Shown here piece by piece: positions 16,183-23,855 of a stretch of DNA of 38,399 bases. The stretch lies in assembly GCA_905210435.1 (NCBI GenBank), contig CAJLWO010000022.1:1-38399 (forward strand), written 5' to 3'. The notes beneath the pieces are model-generated. The model worked only from the letters and a program-made list of their open reading frames with translations, made no database searches and was not told the origin of the DNA. The stretch's first letter is position 1. Every line of letters starts with the position of its first letter. Origin of the DNA: an uncultured Bacteroidales bacterium. Its GTDB lineage: Bacteria > Bacteroidota > Bacteroidia > Bacteroidales > Muribaculaceae. The position numbers and the translations under genes are program-made.

Positions 16183-16431
16183 GTTCTATATGGCAGTTTT
16201 TGCCTCACAAGCTAAAATTACGGTGCATGACATATTATGTTGTCGGCATTAAAAAACGCTGCACTACGCATTTGATTACAGCGTCTTGTCGCAGCTGCGG
16301 TTTTCGTCCGTGGTCAGTAATATTTGCACCTGCTTAATGTGCGCCGGAAATCATGATTGAGCTGTTTTTGCGGGAAAGTAAATCCCGTGTGGCTGTCGTT
16401 ACAACGTTTTTAAATGTTAAATAATATTAAC

Positions 16432-16454
16432 GGGGGGGGGGGGGTATTTCCCCC
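16432..16454. repeat. 13-G homopolymer with facing C5
   Basis: A run of 13 G (16432-16444) is followed by TATTT and CCCCC (16450-16454), so part of the run can form a hairpin. It lies 17 bp upstream of the -33 box of a consensus promoter. Such tracts are prone to slippage during replication and change length between cells. Its length may also be a sequencing or assembly weak point. Confidence 0.85.
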
Positions 16455-16461
16455 TAAAAAT

Positions 16462-16492
16462 TTTGTTTAGTCAAATTTTGATATTAATTTTG
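16462..16492 (+). promoter_or_regulatory. Consensus promoter downstream of the G tract
   Basis: TTTG (16462-16465), 19 bp, TAATTTTG (16485-16492) is a complete match to the Bacteroidetes consensus. Transcription should start near 16499. The first plausible ORF is 380 bp away at 16881, so the transcript has a long leader or is itself an RNA product. Confidence 0.8.
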
Positions 16493-16498
16493 CAGGTG

Positions 16499-16880
16499 AA
16501 AATGGAAAATTAATTTGCACGTGAATTTTATTGATATAAAGTCACGTCAAAACAAATTGTAATTGGTAATGTGTTAATATACATGGTTTAAGATTTTATT
16601 TGAGTCATCTGCATATAAGTTGTGCTTCCCGAATACTCTCTTCGGGTTTAGTTGACTTAGATTTAATCCGATAAATTTTGGCTGAATACAACACATTTAA
16701 AATATTAACGTATATTAACATTATTTCTTGCAGCTATACTTGGATAAGTAGATATTGTAAACAATCCAGTTATAATTCCTGTCAGGTAGGCTATGTCTAT
16801 ATATGTATGGCAGATGTTTGAAAAGAATAGGTATAAACACTATTATATATAACCATAACGGGGTCATATTTCAAGGTAAA
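16499..16880 (+). other. Long AT-rich leader or possible noncoding RNA
   Basis: This stretch lies between the promoter at 16462-16492 and the small ORF at 16881. It has no credible ORF. It contains a small hairpin, CCCGAA (16628-16633) with TTCGGG (16641-16646) followed by TTTAG, which might act as a weak terminator and give a short RNA of about 150 nt. The pair ACGTGA and TCACGT near 16520-16548 could form another stem. Nothing matches an RNA family I recognise. Confidence 0.35.
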
Positions 16881-17093
16881 ATGAAAACGGGATCAAAAAT
16901 TTATATAAGAAACAGATTCCTTAAATCTGTTATCTTAATAGTAATGACCGGTATTGCGGTCACTATTGCTGCTACGCCTGAAGAGCTATTTTCGGTAGCA
17001 GTAGGCAATGATATTATGGTGTCAGAAGCTTTGCCTGTGACACAAGCCACATTGGAATCGGCAATAAACGATGCAAAAATACTGGTATTATAA
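16881..17093 (+). CDS. Small 70-residue protein with signal peptide or membrane segment
   Basis: The open frame starts upstream at 16803, but the ATG at 16881 (MKTGSKIYIRNRFLKSVILI) gives a sensible basic start followed by a hydrophobic stretch (LKSVILIVMTGIAVTIAA) and a 35-residue acidic tail. It would be exported or membrane-anchored. No family is recognised. It could be a true small secreted protein driven from the promoter at 16462-16492, or the remnant of a larger gene. Coding support is modest. Confidence 0.4.
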   Translation: MKTGSKIYIRNRFLKSVILIVMTGIAVTIAATPEELFSVAVGNDIMVSEALPVTQATLESAINDAKILVL

Positions 17094-17156
17094 AACTAAT
17101 AATCATTATTACTGACAACTCTGATATAAATATCTTATTAAAAAAATCTCATTAAA

Positions 17157-17341
17157 TAAGTAACTGTTCAAAATTATTTTGATATTATGACGGAAGGATT
17201 TTTCAGGCGATTTCCGGTGAGGAAGAAGGAGTGTAGCGAGCTACATGACTGATGACGAGACGGAAAGCGACGAAAAAGACTCCGGCAGAATATTAAAATA
17301 ATGAGAATGGTTAGTATAAAATAATTTTAAACAGTTACTTA
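17157..17341. mobile_element. MITE-like element with 24-bp terminal inverted repeats
   Basis: A 185-bp segment bounded by inverted repeats at 17157-17180 and 17318-17341 that match at 23 of 24 positions (each begins TAAGTAACTGTT read inward). Inside, ATTATTTTGATATT (17172-17185) is inverted again at 17289-17302 with one mismatch. The centre (17190-17288) is GC-richer and has no ORF of useful length. The ends fit a TA target duplication, as made by IS630/Tc1-mariner transposases, if the outermost TA pairs are counted as target. No transposase is present, so it would be mobilised in trans. Confidence 0.8.
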
Positions 17342-17376
17342 AGTATTATAATTAAAATAATTTTGTCTCTGGAAAG

Positions 17377-17405
17377 CAGCTCGAAGTGATTTCGTGCTGT
17401 TTTTA
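17377..17405 (+). terminator. Rho-independent terminator after the MITE
   Basis: CAGCTCGAA (17377-17385) pairs with TTCGTGCTG (17391-17399) with one mismatch and a 5-nt loop, followed directly by TTTTTATTATTT. It is well placed to end transcripts coming from the promoter at 16462-16492. Confidence 0.65.
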
Positions 17406-17504
17406 TTATTTGTGGATGGGTCGAAGAATAGTGATAATGGGAGATGAGCTAATGCCAGTTATCTCCCGCAAGAAGAGTGTGTTGCATAACTCGGTTTTAT
17501 CATG

Positions 17505-17831
17505 CCGCAGTCAATTGCTGTCTTTGGCGCTTTTTGTGGTTCAAGCCGAAATTGCAGTGCATGCCAATATAATAATTGTCGGCTTTGTTGTCCGCGGTTA
17601 AAAACCGCGGCTGCTACGTGGTTGACTCATAGCGCGTTATAGTAGCCGCGGTTTTTTACCGCGGAAAGCGATATTAAATGGAATTTGTAATGTGCACTGT
17701 AATTTCGGATTGTGGCGCTTTTTGTCGCAAAGAAACCGCGGCTACTACAAAGCTGATTATCAGCGTGCATTGTGTAGTAGCCGCGGTTTCTTTGCAGAGC
17801 AAAAAGCGCCAAAGGCGATGATTGACTGCGG
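17505..17831. repeat. Nested palindrome containing two REP-like hairpins
   Basis: An outer inverted repeat joins 17505-17536 (begins CCGCAGTCAATTGC) to 17799-17831 (ends TGATTGACTGCGG); both contain GGCGCTTTTTG in opposite orientation. A second pair joins about 17541-17562 (CCGAAATTGCAGTGCA) to 17692-17711 (TGCACTGTAATTTCGG). Inside are REP hairpin A (17592-17664: CCGCGGTTAAAAACCGCGG, then its partner CCGCGGTTTTTTACCGCGG) and hairpin B (17727-17795). The cluster lies downstream of dnaJ, which ends at 17902 on the minus strand. It is noncoding and could form a cruciform or a long RNA hairpin. Confidence 0.85.
17727..17795. repeat. REP-like palindrome with 23-bp perfect arms
   Basis: The arm at 17727-17749 (GCAAAGAAACCGCGG, CTACTACA) is perfectly inverted at 17773-17795 with a 23-nt loop. 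It shares the CCGCGGCTACTAC core with the copies near 6260, 17600 and 25680. Confidence 0.85.
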
Positions 17832-17901
17832 AAGGTATGGTTTTGCAGTCTCCTCTTTAAATTTTAGTATATGAGATACCGTATTACGCGGTATGAATGT
17901 C

Positions 17902-19071
17902 TTATTCGAAAATATGTTTCAGTTTTGAGAAGAGACGCTGTTTGGTCGATTCAGACGGTTTGATGTTGGGGTCATCTTTGATTGTCTCAACAGCCGAACG
18001 TATGCGGTCGTCAAGTTGCTCGGGGATGTAGACCATCACATTTATAAGTTCGTCGCCGGTGCCGCGTCCCTCAGGTGAGGGGAGACCCTTGCCGCGCAGG
18101 CGGAGCACTTTGCCGGGCTGTGTGCCGGCTGCGATGTTGAGTCGTGCGCGTCCGGTGATAGTAGGCACTTCGACGGCGCCGCCGAGAGTGGCGGTAGGGA
18201 TGTCGAGCATGATGTTGTAGATTACATCATTGCCGTCGCGTATCAGTTCCGGATGCTTGATTTCCTCAATCACGACGAGAAGGTCGCCGTTGACGCCGCC
18301 GTGGCGCGGGGCATTGCCCTTCCCCTTTACGGTAAGCGTCATGCCGTCGGTCACGCCGGCGGGTATGTTGAAGCTGACGAGCTGTTCCTTGCGTTCGGTG
18401 CCTTCGCCGTGACAGTAAGTACAATTCTGTGTTATGGTTTTGCCCTCGCCGTTGCAGTGGGGGCATACCGACTGCGACTGCATGGCTCCGAGAATTGTCT
18501 GCTGCACCTGGGTCACCACGCCTGTGCCGTGGCATGTGGCACACGTCGTGAATGCCGTGCCGTCCTTGGCGCCAGTGCCGTTACAGTGCTCGCACTTGAC
18601 CTGGGTCGGGATTTTGAGTGTCTTTGATATGCCGGTCGCGATTTCGGCAAGCGTGAGCTTGACCTTGATGCGCAGGTCGGAACCCTTGCGCGTCGGTTTG
18701 CGGGGAGCGCGCTGGCGGCCGCCTGTCGCTCCGCCCCATTCGCCACCGAAACGGCCACCGAATATATCGCCGAAGTGCTCGAATATGTCGTTGATGTCAA
18801 ATCCGGCGCTGTAACCGCCTGCTCCGCCGCCGGGGAAGCCTTGCGGACCCATGTTGTGGCCGAACTGGTCATATTTGGCGCGTTTGTCAGGGTCGCTTAG
18901 CACATCGTATGCTTCGGCGGCCTCGATAAATTTTTCTTCGGCAGCCTTGTCGCCCGGATTCTTGTCAGGGTGATATTTGAGTGCCAGTTTGCGGTACGCT
19001 TTTTTTATTTCATCGGCTGAGGCGCTTTTGTCCACACCCAGCACTTCATAGTAATCTCTTTTGGTAGCCAT
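17902..19071 (-). CDS. dnaJ: Chaperone DnaJ (Hsp40)
   Basis: A 389-residue type I DnaJ that stimulates the ATPase of DnaK and delivers unfolded clients. The J domain (residues 5-70) has HPD at 34-36. A Gly/Phe-rich linker spans 75-120. Four zinc-binding motifs are at 160-167 (CEHCNGTG), 177-184 (CATCHGTG), 203-210 (CPHCNGEG) and 217-224 (CTYCHGEG). The client-binding C-terminal domains follow to the end. It is 62 bp downstream of grpE on the same strand, a common Bacteroidetes order. dnaK is not in the window. Confidence 0.97.
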   Translation of the reverse strand: MATKRDYYEVLGVDKSASADEIKKAYRKLALKYHPDKNPGDKAAEEKFIEAAEAYDVLSDPDKRAKYDQFGHNMGPQGFPGGGAGGYSAGFDINDIFEHFGDIFGGRFGGEWGGATGGRQRAPRKPTRKGSDLRIKVKLTLAEIATGISKTLKIPTQVKCEHCNGTGAKDGTAFTTCATCHGTGVVTQVQQTILGAMQSQSVCPHCNGEGKTITQNCTYCHGEGTERKEQLVSFNIPAGVTDGMTLTVKGKGNAPRHGGVNGDLLVVIEEIKHPELIRDGNDVIYNIMLDIPTATLGGAVEVPTITGRARLNIAAGTQPGKVLRLRGKGLPSPEGRGTGDELINVMVYIPEQLDDRIRSAVETIKDDPNIKPSESTKQRLFSKLKHIFE

Positions 19072-19133
19072 AATTCTTTTAATTCACAATGCTTATAAGT
19101 TCGCGATTTTACAGAACTCCATGGTGCGTTCGT

Positions 19134-19745
19134 TTACTGGCCTACAGCGACTTTGGCGTGACGTATCACTTTATCGTTGAGTGTATAGCCTTTGGCAATC
19201 GTGTCAATCACCTTGCCTTTTTTCGCTTCATCGTCCACCGGAACCATCGCAATCGCTTCGTGAAGGTCGACATCGAAGTCGGCGTTCTCGGTCGGTATCT
19301 CTTTTACGCCGTTCTGTTGCAGATATTTTACGAACTTATTATATATAAGTTCCATTCCTTCCTTAACCGATGCGGCGGTAGCATCATCCTTTATCGCCTC
19401 TATACCTCGTTCGAAATCATCGAGGATGGGGAGAATGCCTTTAAGCACGTTTTCTGCGCCGTTCTTTATAATTTCCGATTTCTCGCGGAGTGTACGTTTC
19501 TTGAAATTGTCGAAGTCGGCCATCAGGAATAGATACTCTTTTTTCTCTTTCTCAAGGGCTTCCTCGCGTTCCTGAAGCATCTGTTTCAGTGCCTCGATTT
19601 CCGATGACTGTCCGTCATCCTCGGTATCGCATACGTCGGCTGCTCCCTCGCCGAGCACGTCATCGGCTTCGACATCGGGATTTTCGATTTTGATTTCAGT
19701 CTCTTTGGTCTCCTTGGCGGAGTGGTTATGCTGTTTCTGACTCAT
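19134..19745 (-). CDS. grpE: Nucleotide exchange factor GrpE
   Basis: A 203-residue protein that releases ADP from DnaK. The first 50 residues are acidic and disordered. A long coiled coil spans about 53-100 (EALKQMLQEREEALEKEKKE, then LFLMADFDNFKKRT). The C-terminal beta domain ends with the family motif DLHEAIAMVPVDDE, GKVIDTIAKGYTLNDKVIRHAKVAV. It precedes dnaJ in transcription order. No consensus promoter was found in the 100 bp between it and ispE, so it may have a stress promoter of another type or be read through from ispE. Confidence 0.96.
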   Translation of the reverse strand: MSQKQHNHSAKETKETEIKIENPDVEADDVLGEGAADVCDTEDDGQSSEIEALKQMLQEREEALEKEKKEYLFLMADFDNFKKRTLREKSEIIKNGAENVLKGILPILDDFERGIEAIKDDATAASVKEGMELIYNKFVKYLQQNGVKEIPTENADFDVDLHEAIAMVPVDDEAKKGKVIDTIAKGYTLNDKVIRHAKVAVGQ

Positions 19746-19845
19746 GTGTAATTATAATTTATTTAGGTTTGAATATGCAAAAATCTTGCCAAACTTTGCC
19801 CTTAAGGACAATCTTACAATGATAACAAATAAAATGCGTTAACGT

Positions 19846-20673
19846 TCAAAGTCTTGAGATATGAAAATCCGTTTCGGGGAATGTCTTTTCAATATCTTCT
19901 GCCAAAATGTCACGCCCGAAGATACCGAACACGCTCGCTCCCGACCCTGACATCGATGCATATTCAGCACCCATATCATATAATGTGGATTTGATTTCGG
20001 CTATGAGAGGGTGGTGGGAGAATACCGTTTCTTCAAAATCATTCTTTATGCCGGCCTGTTTCCATTCTTCAGGAGGCACTGTAGCCAGCACGTCGGGAAG
20101 GGAAAGCGTCGACGGCCGCGGACGGCACCCGCCGTAGGCTTCGGCCGTGGATACATGCACATGTGGCTTGACTATTACGAGCGTGTGTCCCTTCATACTG
20201 AGGCTGACGGGCGACAGGGTGGTGCCGGTGCCGGTGGCGTGCATGGGTCTGTTATAGATGAAAAACGGGCAGTCGGAGCCTATTGTCGCGGCTATTCCGG
20301 TCATGACGTCATCCGACAGACCGAGGCCGAAGAGCTTGTCGAGCGTCGTTATGGTGAAAGCTGCGTCGGCCGAGCCACCGCCCAGCCCGGCTCCGTCAGG
20401 TATGATTTTGCGCAGGAATATATCTACGGGAGGCAGATTGTAGCGCTCCGCCATGGCGCGGTAGGCACGCATGACAAGATTTTTTTCCTGAGGGCAGTCC
20501 ACTCGTCTCCCGGTCACAGTAAGTGTCGTAACGCCATCCTTAGCCGGTACGATTTCAAGTATGTCGCACCAGTCAACAGGCATCATGACGGAGGCTATGT
20601 CGTGGTATCCGTCGGGTCGACGGGCGGTGATGAAAAGCCCTATATTGATTTTAGCGTTGGGAAATGCTATCAT
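19846..20673 (-). CDS. ispE: 4-diphosphocytidyl-2-C-methyl-D-erythritol kinase
   Basis: A GHMP-family kinase of the MEP isoprenoid pathway that phosphorylates CDP-methylerythritol. The N-terminus IAFPNAKINIGLFITARRPDGYH and the ATP loop PDGAGLGGGSADAAF are diagnostic. A late MSGSGASVFGIF is the third GHMP motif. The open frame begins at 20697, but the -7 box at 20702-20709 places the transcription start at about 20695. I therefore chose the ATG at 20673 (MIAFPNAKINIGL, 275 residues), which also matches family N-termini. IspH, another enzyme of the same pathway, is encoded at 30572-31462. Confidence 0.95.
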   Translation of the reverse strand: MIAFPNAKINIGLFITARRPDGYHDIASVMMPVDWCDILEIVPAKDGVTTLTVTGRRVDCPQEKNLVMRAYRAMAERYNLPPVDIFLRKIIPDGAGLGGGSADAAFTITTLDKLFGLGLSDDVMTGIAATIGSDCPFFIYNRPMHATGTGTTLSPVSLSMKGHTLVIVKPHVHVSTAEAYGGCRPRPSTLSLPDVLATVPPEEWKQAGIKNDFEETVFSHHPLIAEIKSTLYDMGAEYASMSGSGASVFGIFGRDILAEDIEKTFPETDFHISRL

Positions 20674-20701
20674 ATCGATATATATTATAGATGACAAATT
20701 G

Positions 20702-20709
20702 CAAAGTTA
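20702..20709 (-). promoter_or_regulatory. -7 box for ispE
   Basis: TAACTTTG on the minus strand at 20702-20709. No good -33 box is seen at 19-21 bp; two 14-bp direct repeats (20717-20744) occupy that area, which may hint at activator-based control. Confidence 0.55.
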
Positions 20710-20716
20710 CTCAATA

Positions 20717-20744
20717 TTTACAGATTGTCATTTACAGATTGTCT
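20717..20744. repeat. Two tandem 14-bp repeats in the ispE/dnaB divergent region
   Basis: TTTACAGATTGTCA (20717-20730) is followed directly by TTTACAGATTGTCT (20731-20744). They cover the -33 area of the ispE promoter, the arrangement expected of an operator, though a chance duplication is possible. Confidence 0.5.
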
Positions 20745-20834
20745 AAAATTATGTGATGCGGATTTTTGCAATCTCTTACTTACATCCGGTCGGCGCGGTT
20801 GTAAATATCGTGTTGATATTTCTGCGTCGCCGTG

Positions 20835-20866
20835 TTTGGCATTACGCCTCAATTTTGCTACTTTTG
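20835..20866 (+). promoter_or_regulatory. Consensus promoter for dnaB
   Basis: TTTG (20835-20838), 20 bp, TACTTTTG (20859-20866). Transcription would begin near 20872, which rules out any start codon upstream and supports the ATG at 20884. Confidence 0.8.
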
Positions 20867-20883
20867 TGATAAAATATTGGATA

Positions 20884-22440
20884 ATGGATTTTGTCAACAA
20901 GCAGGGACGCCGCGACGGGTCCCGCCCCCAATACAGGGAGCAATCGAAAATAGATACACTGGGTCGTCTGCAACCCCAGGACAAGGACCTTGAAGAGGCC
21001 GTTCTCGGAGCGATAATGCTCGAGAAGGACGCCTATACCGTGGTGTGCGACATCCTTCATCCCGGCAGTTTCTATGAGCCGAGCAATCAGAAAATATATC
21101 AGGCCATACAGACTCTCGGCGCCGCTCAGCGGCCTATCGACATGCTCACTGTCATGGAGCAGCTGCGCCTCAACGGCACTCTCGAAGAGGTGGGCGGCCC
21201 GGCGTTTATAGCCGAACTGACATCGCGCGTGGCTTCTTCGGCCAATGTCGAGTATCATGCCCGCATCGTGGCGCAGAAATATCTGGCACGCGAACTGATT
21301 TCATTCGCCTCTAACATCGAGGCCAAGGCTTACGACGAGACCAACGACGTCGACGACCTCATGCAGGAGGCCGAAGGCAAACTGTTTGAAATCTCGCAGC
21401 GTAACGTGAAGAAGGATTTTACGCAGGTCGACCCCGTCATCAAGCAGGCAATTGAGCAGATTGAGGCAGCCGCCAACCGCGCTTCCGGTATGTCGGGTCT
21501 TGAATCGGGATTCCACGACCTCGACAAGATAACCTCGGGCTGGCAGCGGAGCGACCTTATCATTATCGCGGCTCGTCCCGCAATGGGTAAGACCGCCTTC
21601 GTGCTTTCGATGGCCAAGAACATGGCGGTCAATTACAATACCCCCGTGGCTATCTTCTCGCTTGAAATGTCGAATATCCAGCTTGTCAACCGTCTGATAT
21701 GCAACACGTGTGAGCTTGAAAGCGACAAAATCAAGAGCGGACGTCTCGACAACCGCGAGTGGGACCAGCTGATGGCGCGTATCAAGAATCTGTACAGCGC
21801 CCCGCTCTATATCGACGATACCGCGTCGCTGTCGATTTTCGAACTGCGCACGAAGGCGCGTCGTCTTGTACGCGAGCACAACGTGCAGTTCATCATCATC
21901 GACTACCTCCAGCTGATGAATGCGTCGGGCATGAAATTCGGTTCGCGCGAGCAGGAGGTGTCCATGATATCGCGTTCGCTCAAACAGCTCGCCAAGGAAC
22001 TTAACATACCTATCGTGGCCCTGTCGCAGCTCAACCGAAGCGTCGAATCGCGTACCGACGGCAAGCGCCCGCAGCTGTCCGACCTCCGTGAGTCGGGTGC
22101 CATCGAGCAGGATGCCGACATCGTATGCTTCATCCACCGTCCGGAATACTACATCAAGAGTGATACCGATGCCGAAGGGCACGACATACGCAATCTCGCC
22201 CAGTTCATCATAGCCAAGCACCGTAACGGACAGGTCACCGACGTGCGTCTGCGTTTCCGCGGTCAATACACCCGGTTCGAGAACTGGACCGACGAAGACC
22301 CCATATACGGAGAGGCCACCGTAGGCTCGCGCATAAATTCCGGCGATGATTCGGGCGCTGTTTCTCCCGTGAGCGATCCCTTCTCAGGCGGAAGTGTCGA
22401 CCTCGGTTCATCGTCGTCCGATGTCCCGGCACCGTTCTGA
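20884..22440 (+). CDS. dnaB: Replicative DNA helicase DnaB
   Basis: A 518-residue hexameric helicase that unwinds DNA at the fork. I chose ATG 20884 (MDFVNKQGRRDG) rather than the open-frame start at 20725, since the promoter ends at 20866. The N-terminal domain (about residues 30-150) contains LEEAVLGAIMLEKDAYTVV. The RecA-like C-terminal domain has Walker A (ARPAMGKTAF, about 229-237), the motif FSLEMSNIQLVNRL, Walker B (FIIIDYLQLM), and the late SDLRESGAIEQDADIV arginine-finger region. The last 40 residues are a flexible Ser/Gly/Asp tail. No intein is present. Confidence 0.96.
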   Translation: MDFVNKQGRRDGSRPQYREQSKIDTLGRLQPQDKDLEEAVLGAIMLEKDAYTVVCDILHPGSFYEPSNQKIYQAIQTLGAAQRPIDMLTVMEQLRLNGTLEEVGGPAFIAELTSRVASSANVEYHARIVAQKYLARELISFASNIEAKAYDETNDVDDLMQEAEGKLFEISQRNVKKDFTQVDPVIKQAIEQIEAAANRASGMSGLESGFHDLDKITSGWQRSDLIIIAARPAMGKTAFVLSMAKNMAVNYNTPVAIFSLEMSNIQLVNRLICNTCELESDKIKSGRLDNREWDQLMARIKNLYSAPLYIDDTASLSIFELRTKARRLVREHNVQFIIIDYLQLMNASGMKFGSREQEVSMISRSLKQLAKELNIPIVALSQLNRSVESRTDGKRPQLSDLRESGAIEQDADIVCFIHRPEYYIKSDTDAEGHDIRNLAQFIIAKHRNGQVTDVRLRFRGQYTRFENWTDEDPIYGEATVGSRINSGDDSGAVSPVSDPFSGGSVDLGSSSSDVPAPF

Positions 22441-22552
22441 TTTTATTCCCTGATTCCGGTCATCACAAGATTATGAATTTTTATTGCGGCTGAATAAACT
22501 TTTCATAACATGCGGTTGTTTAGGTAATAAAACTTCTAATCAACTATTAGTT

Positions 22553-23611
22553 ATGAAAAAAGCTGTTTTATTGATTGCTCTGATGATAGGATGCACCGGA
22601 GTTTTCGCTCAAAAGATTGACAAAAATGAGTTGAAGCAACTTCAGGCTTTTTTGTCGCAACCCGGTGAAAGGGATGCTACCAACGCTCAAGCCCTTAATA
22701 TCAGTGATACCAAGTCACCCGCAACATGGGAAGGTGTCACGGTAGAGAACGGCCATGTCACCAAAATCGAATGGAAAGACAAGCATCTTGCAGGTGTGCT
22801 TGACCTTTCCGGTTTCGACGCTTTACAGGAAGTAAATATTTCGCGCAACAATCTTACCGGTCTTGTAGTCAACGCCAACCCGGCATTGGCCAAACTCGAT
22901 GCCTCGCGCAACAAACTGACCTCTTTCTCGTCGGACAACTGCCCGGCTCTTACCGAGCTCAAAATCTACCGCAACCGTCTGGCAGACATTGACCTGTCGG
23001 GCACTACCGCGCTTAAGACCCTCAATTGCTCCAACAACCTGCTCGTCGAGCTTTCAGTGGCCAACTCTCCCACGCTTGTCACACTCAACTGCCAGGGATG
23101 CCATCTCGAAGCTCTCAACGTCAGCGGCTGCAAGGCGCTCAAGAACCTCTACTGCGGTTACAACAAACTGACTGCGATAGCGCTCGCAGGTGTTGAAAAC
23201 CTGACTAACCTCAATGTCGACGATAACGAAATCTCGAAACTCTATATCAACGGACTTCCCGCTGTCAGCACGATTATCTGCTCCGACAACAACATGACAC
23301 AGCTTGCGGTAAGCAACTGCAACGCACTCATCGACCTCGTCTGCTCATACAACGACCTGACCGCGCTATCGGTCGACAATTGCCCAAACCTGCTGTTCGT
23401 CGACTGCTCATACAATGACCTTACTACACTCAATCTCTCAAACCAGACATTGCTTGAGCGTCTGCTCTGCAACAACAACCAGCTGACCATGCTCGACGTA
23501 TCCTTCGATACCGCGCTCCGCTACATCAATTGCCGTTACAACACAATCACCGACTTCCGTACGGTAGGCTGCGACAATCTCCAGATGGTGGCTTGTCAGT
23601 GGAATTATTGA
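22553..23611 (+). CDS. Secreted leucine-rich-repeat protein
   Basis: A 352-residue exported protein. The ATG at 22553 gives a clean signal peptide (MKKAVLLIALMIGCTGVFAQ); the frame upstream to 22484 has no such character. From about residue 75 to the end there are some 12 repeats of roughly 21 residues of the form LTxLxCSxNxLTxLDVS, e.g. LTELKIYRNRLADIDLSG, with cysteine frequent at the conserved position. These short repeats form a curved solenoid for protein binding and are common in Bacteroidetes surface proteins. No sorting tail or membrane anchor follows the last repeat (ACQWNY), so it may be periplasmic or secreted. Partner unknown. Confidence 0.85.
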   Translation: MKKAVLLIALMIGCTGVFAQKIDKNELKQLQAFLSQPGERDATNAQALNISDTKSPATWEGVTVENGHVTKIEWKDKHLAGVLDLSGFDALQEVNISRNNLTGLVVNANPALAKLDASRNKLTSFSSDNCPALTELKIYRNRLADIDLSGTTALKTLNCSNNLLVELSVANSPTLVTLNCQGCHLEALNVSGCKALKNLYCGYNKLTAIALAGVENLTNLNVDDNEISKLYINGLPAVSTIICSDNNMTQLAVSNCNALIDLVCSYNDLTALSVDNCPNLLFVDCSYNDLTTLNLSNQTLLERLLCNNNQLTMLDVSFDTALRYINCRYNTITDFRTVGCDNLQMVACQWNY

Positions 23612-23671
23612 TACAGGAATCCTCACGGGGCGTTTTGCCTCCGGAGAATATAGATAACTGATTTTGAAACC

Positions 23672-23705
23672 GGGAGCGTCGTCACTTCAATGTGGCGGCG
23701 CTCCC
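23672..23705 (+). terminator. Hairpin between the LRR gene and lepA
   Basis: GGGAGCGTCGTCAC (23672-23685) pairs with GTGGCGGCGCTCCC (23692-23705) over 14 bp with two G-U pairs and a 6-nt loop, followed by TTCGTTTG. Likely terminator for the LRR gene. Confidence 0.65.
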
Positions 23706-23778
23706 TTCGTTTGCTGATTTCCTGCCGTCATCAATGTCGAAATCAGTACAAGCGGTATGAAATGTGAAAAAAAAATTG

Positions 23779-23786
23779 TAAATTTG
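23779..23786 (+). promoter_or_regulatory. -7 box for lepA
   Basis: TAAATTTG at 23779-23786 matches TAnnTTTG; no clear -33 box is present. It lies 70 bp before the chosen lepA ATG and downstream of the longest open-frame start at 23757, which argues against that start. Confidence 0.5.
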
Positions 23787-23855
23787 CAATCCAAAAAATA
23801 TGATATCCGGAGCTGTTTGCTTATTCGGATATTATTAATTTCAGATGTCATTACG

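Noticed and set aside
17386..17601. Open frame of 71 codons between the MITE and the REP cluster
   Set aside because: It covers part of a terminator and of the palindromic repeats, and the product has no sensible composition.
20725..20883. N-terminal extension of dnaB to an earlier ATG
   Set aside because: The region contains the dnaB promoter and the tandem repeats, and the extra residues do not fit DnaB.
21301..22266. Long open frame (about 320 codons) antisense to dnaB
   Set aside because: It is the complement of a strongly biased, clearly real dnaB gene; its product has no family features and no promoter.
23757..23855. N-terminal extension of lepA
   Set aside because: The -7 box lies inside it and the family begins at MKNIRNFCIIAHIDHGKST.
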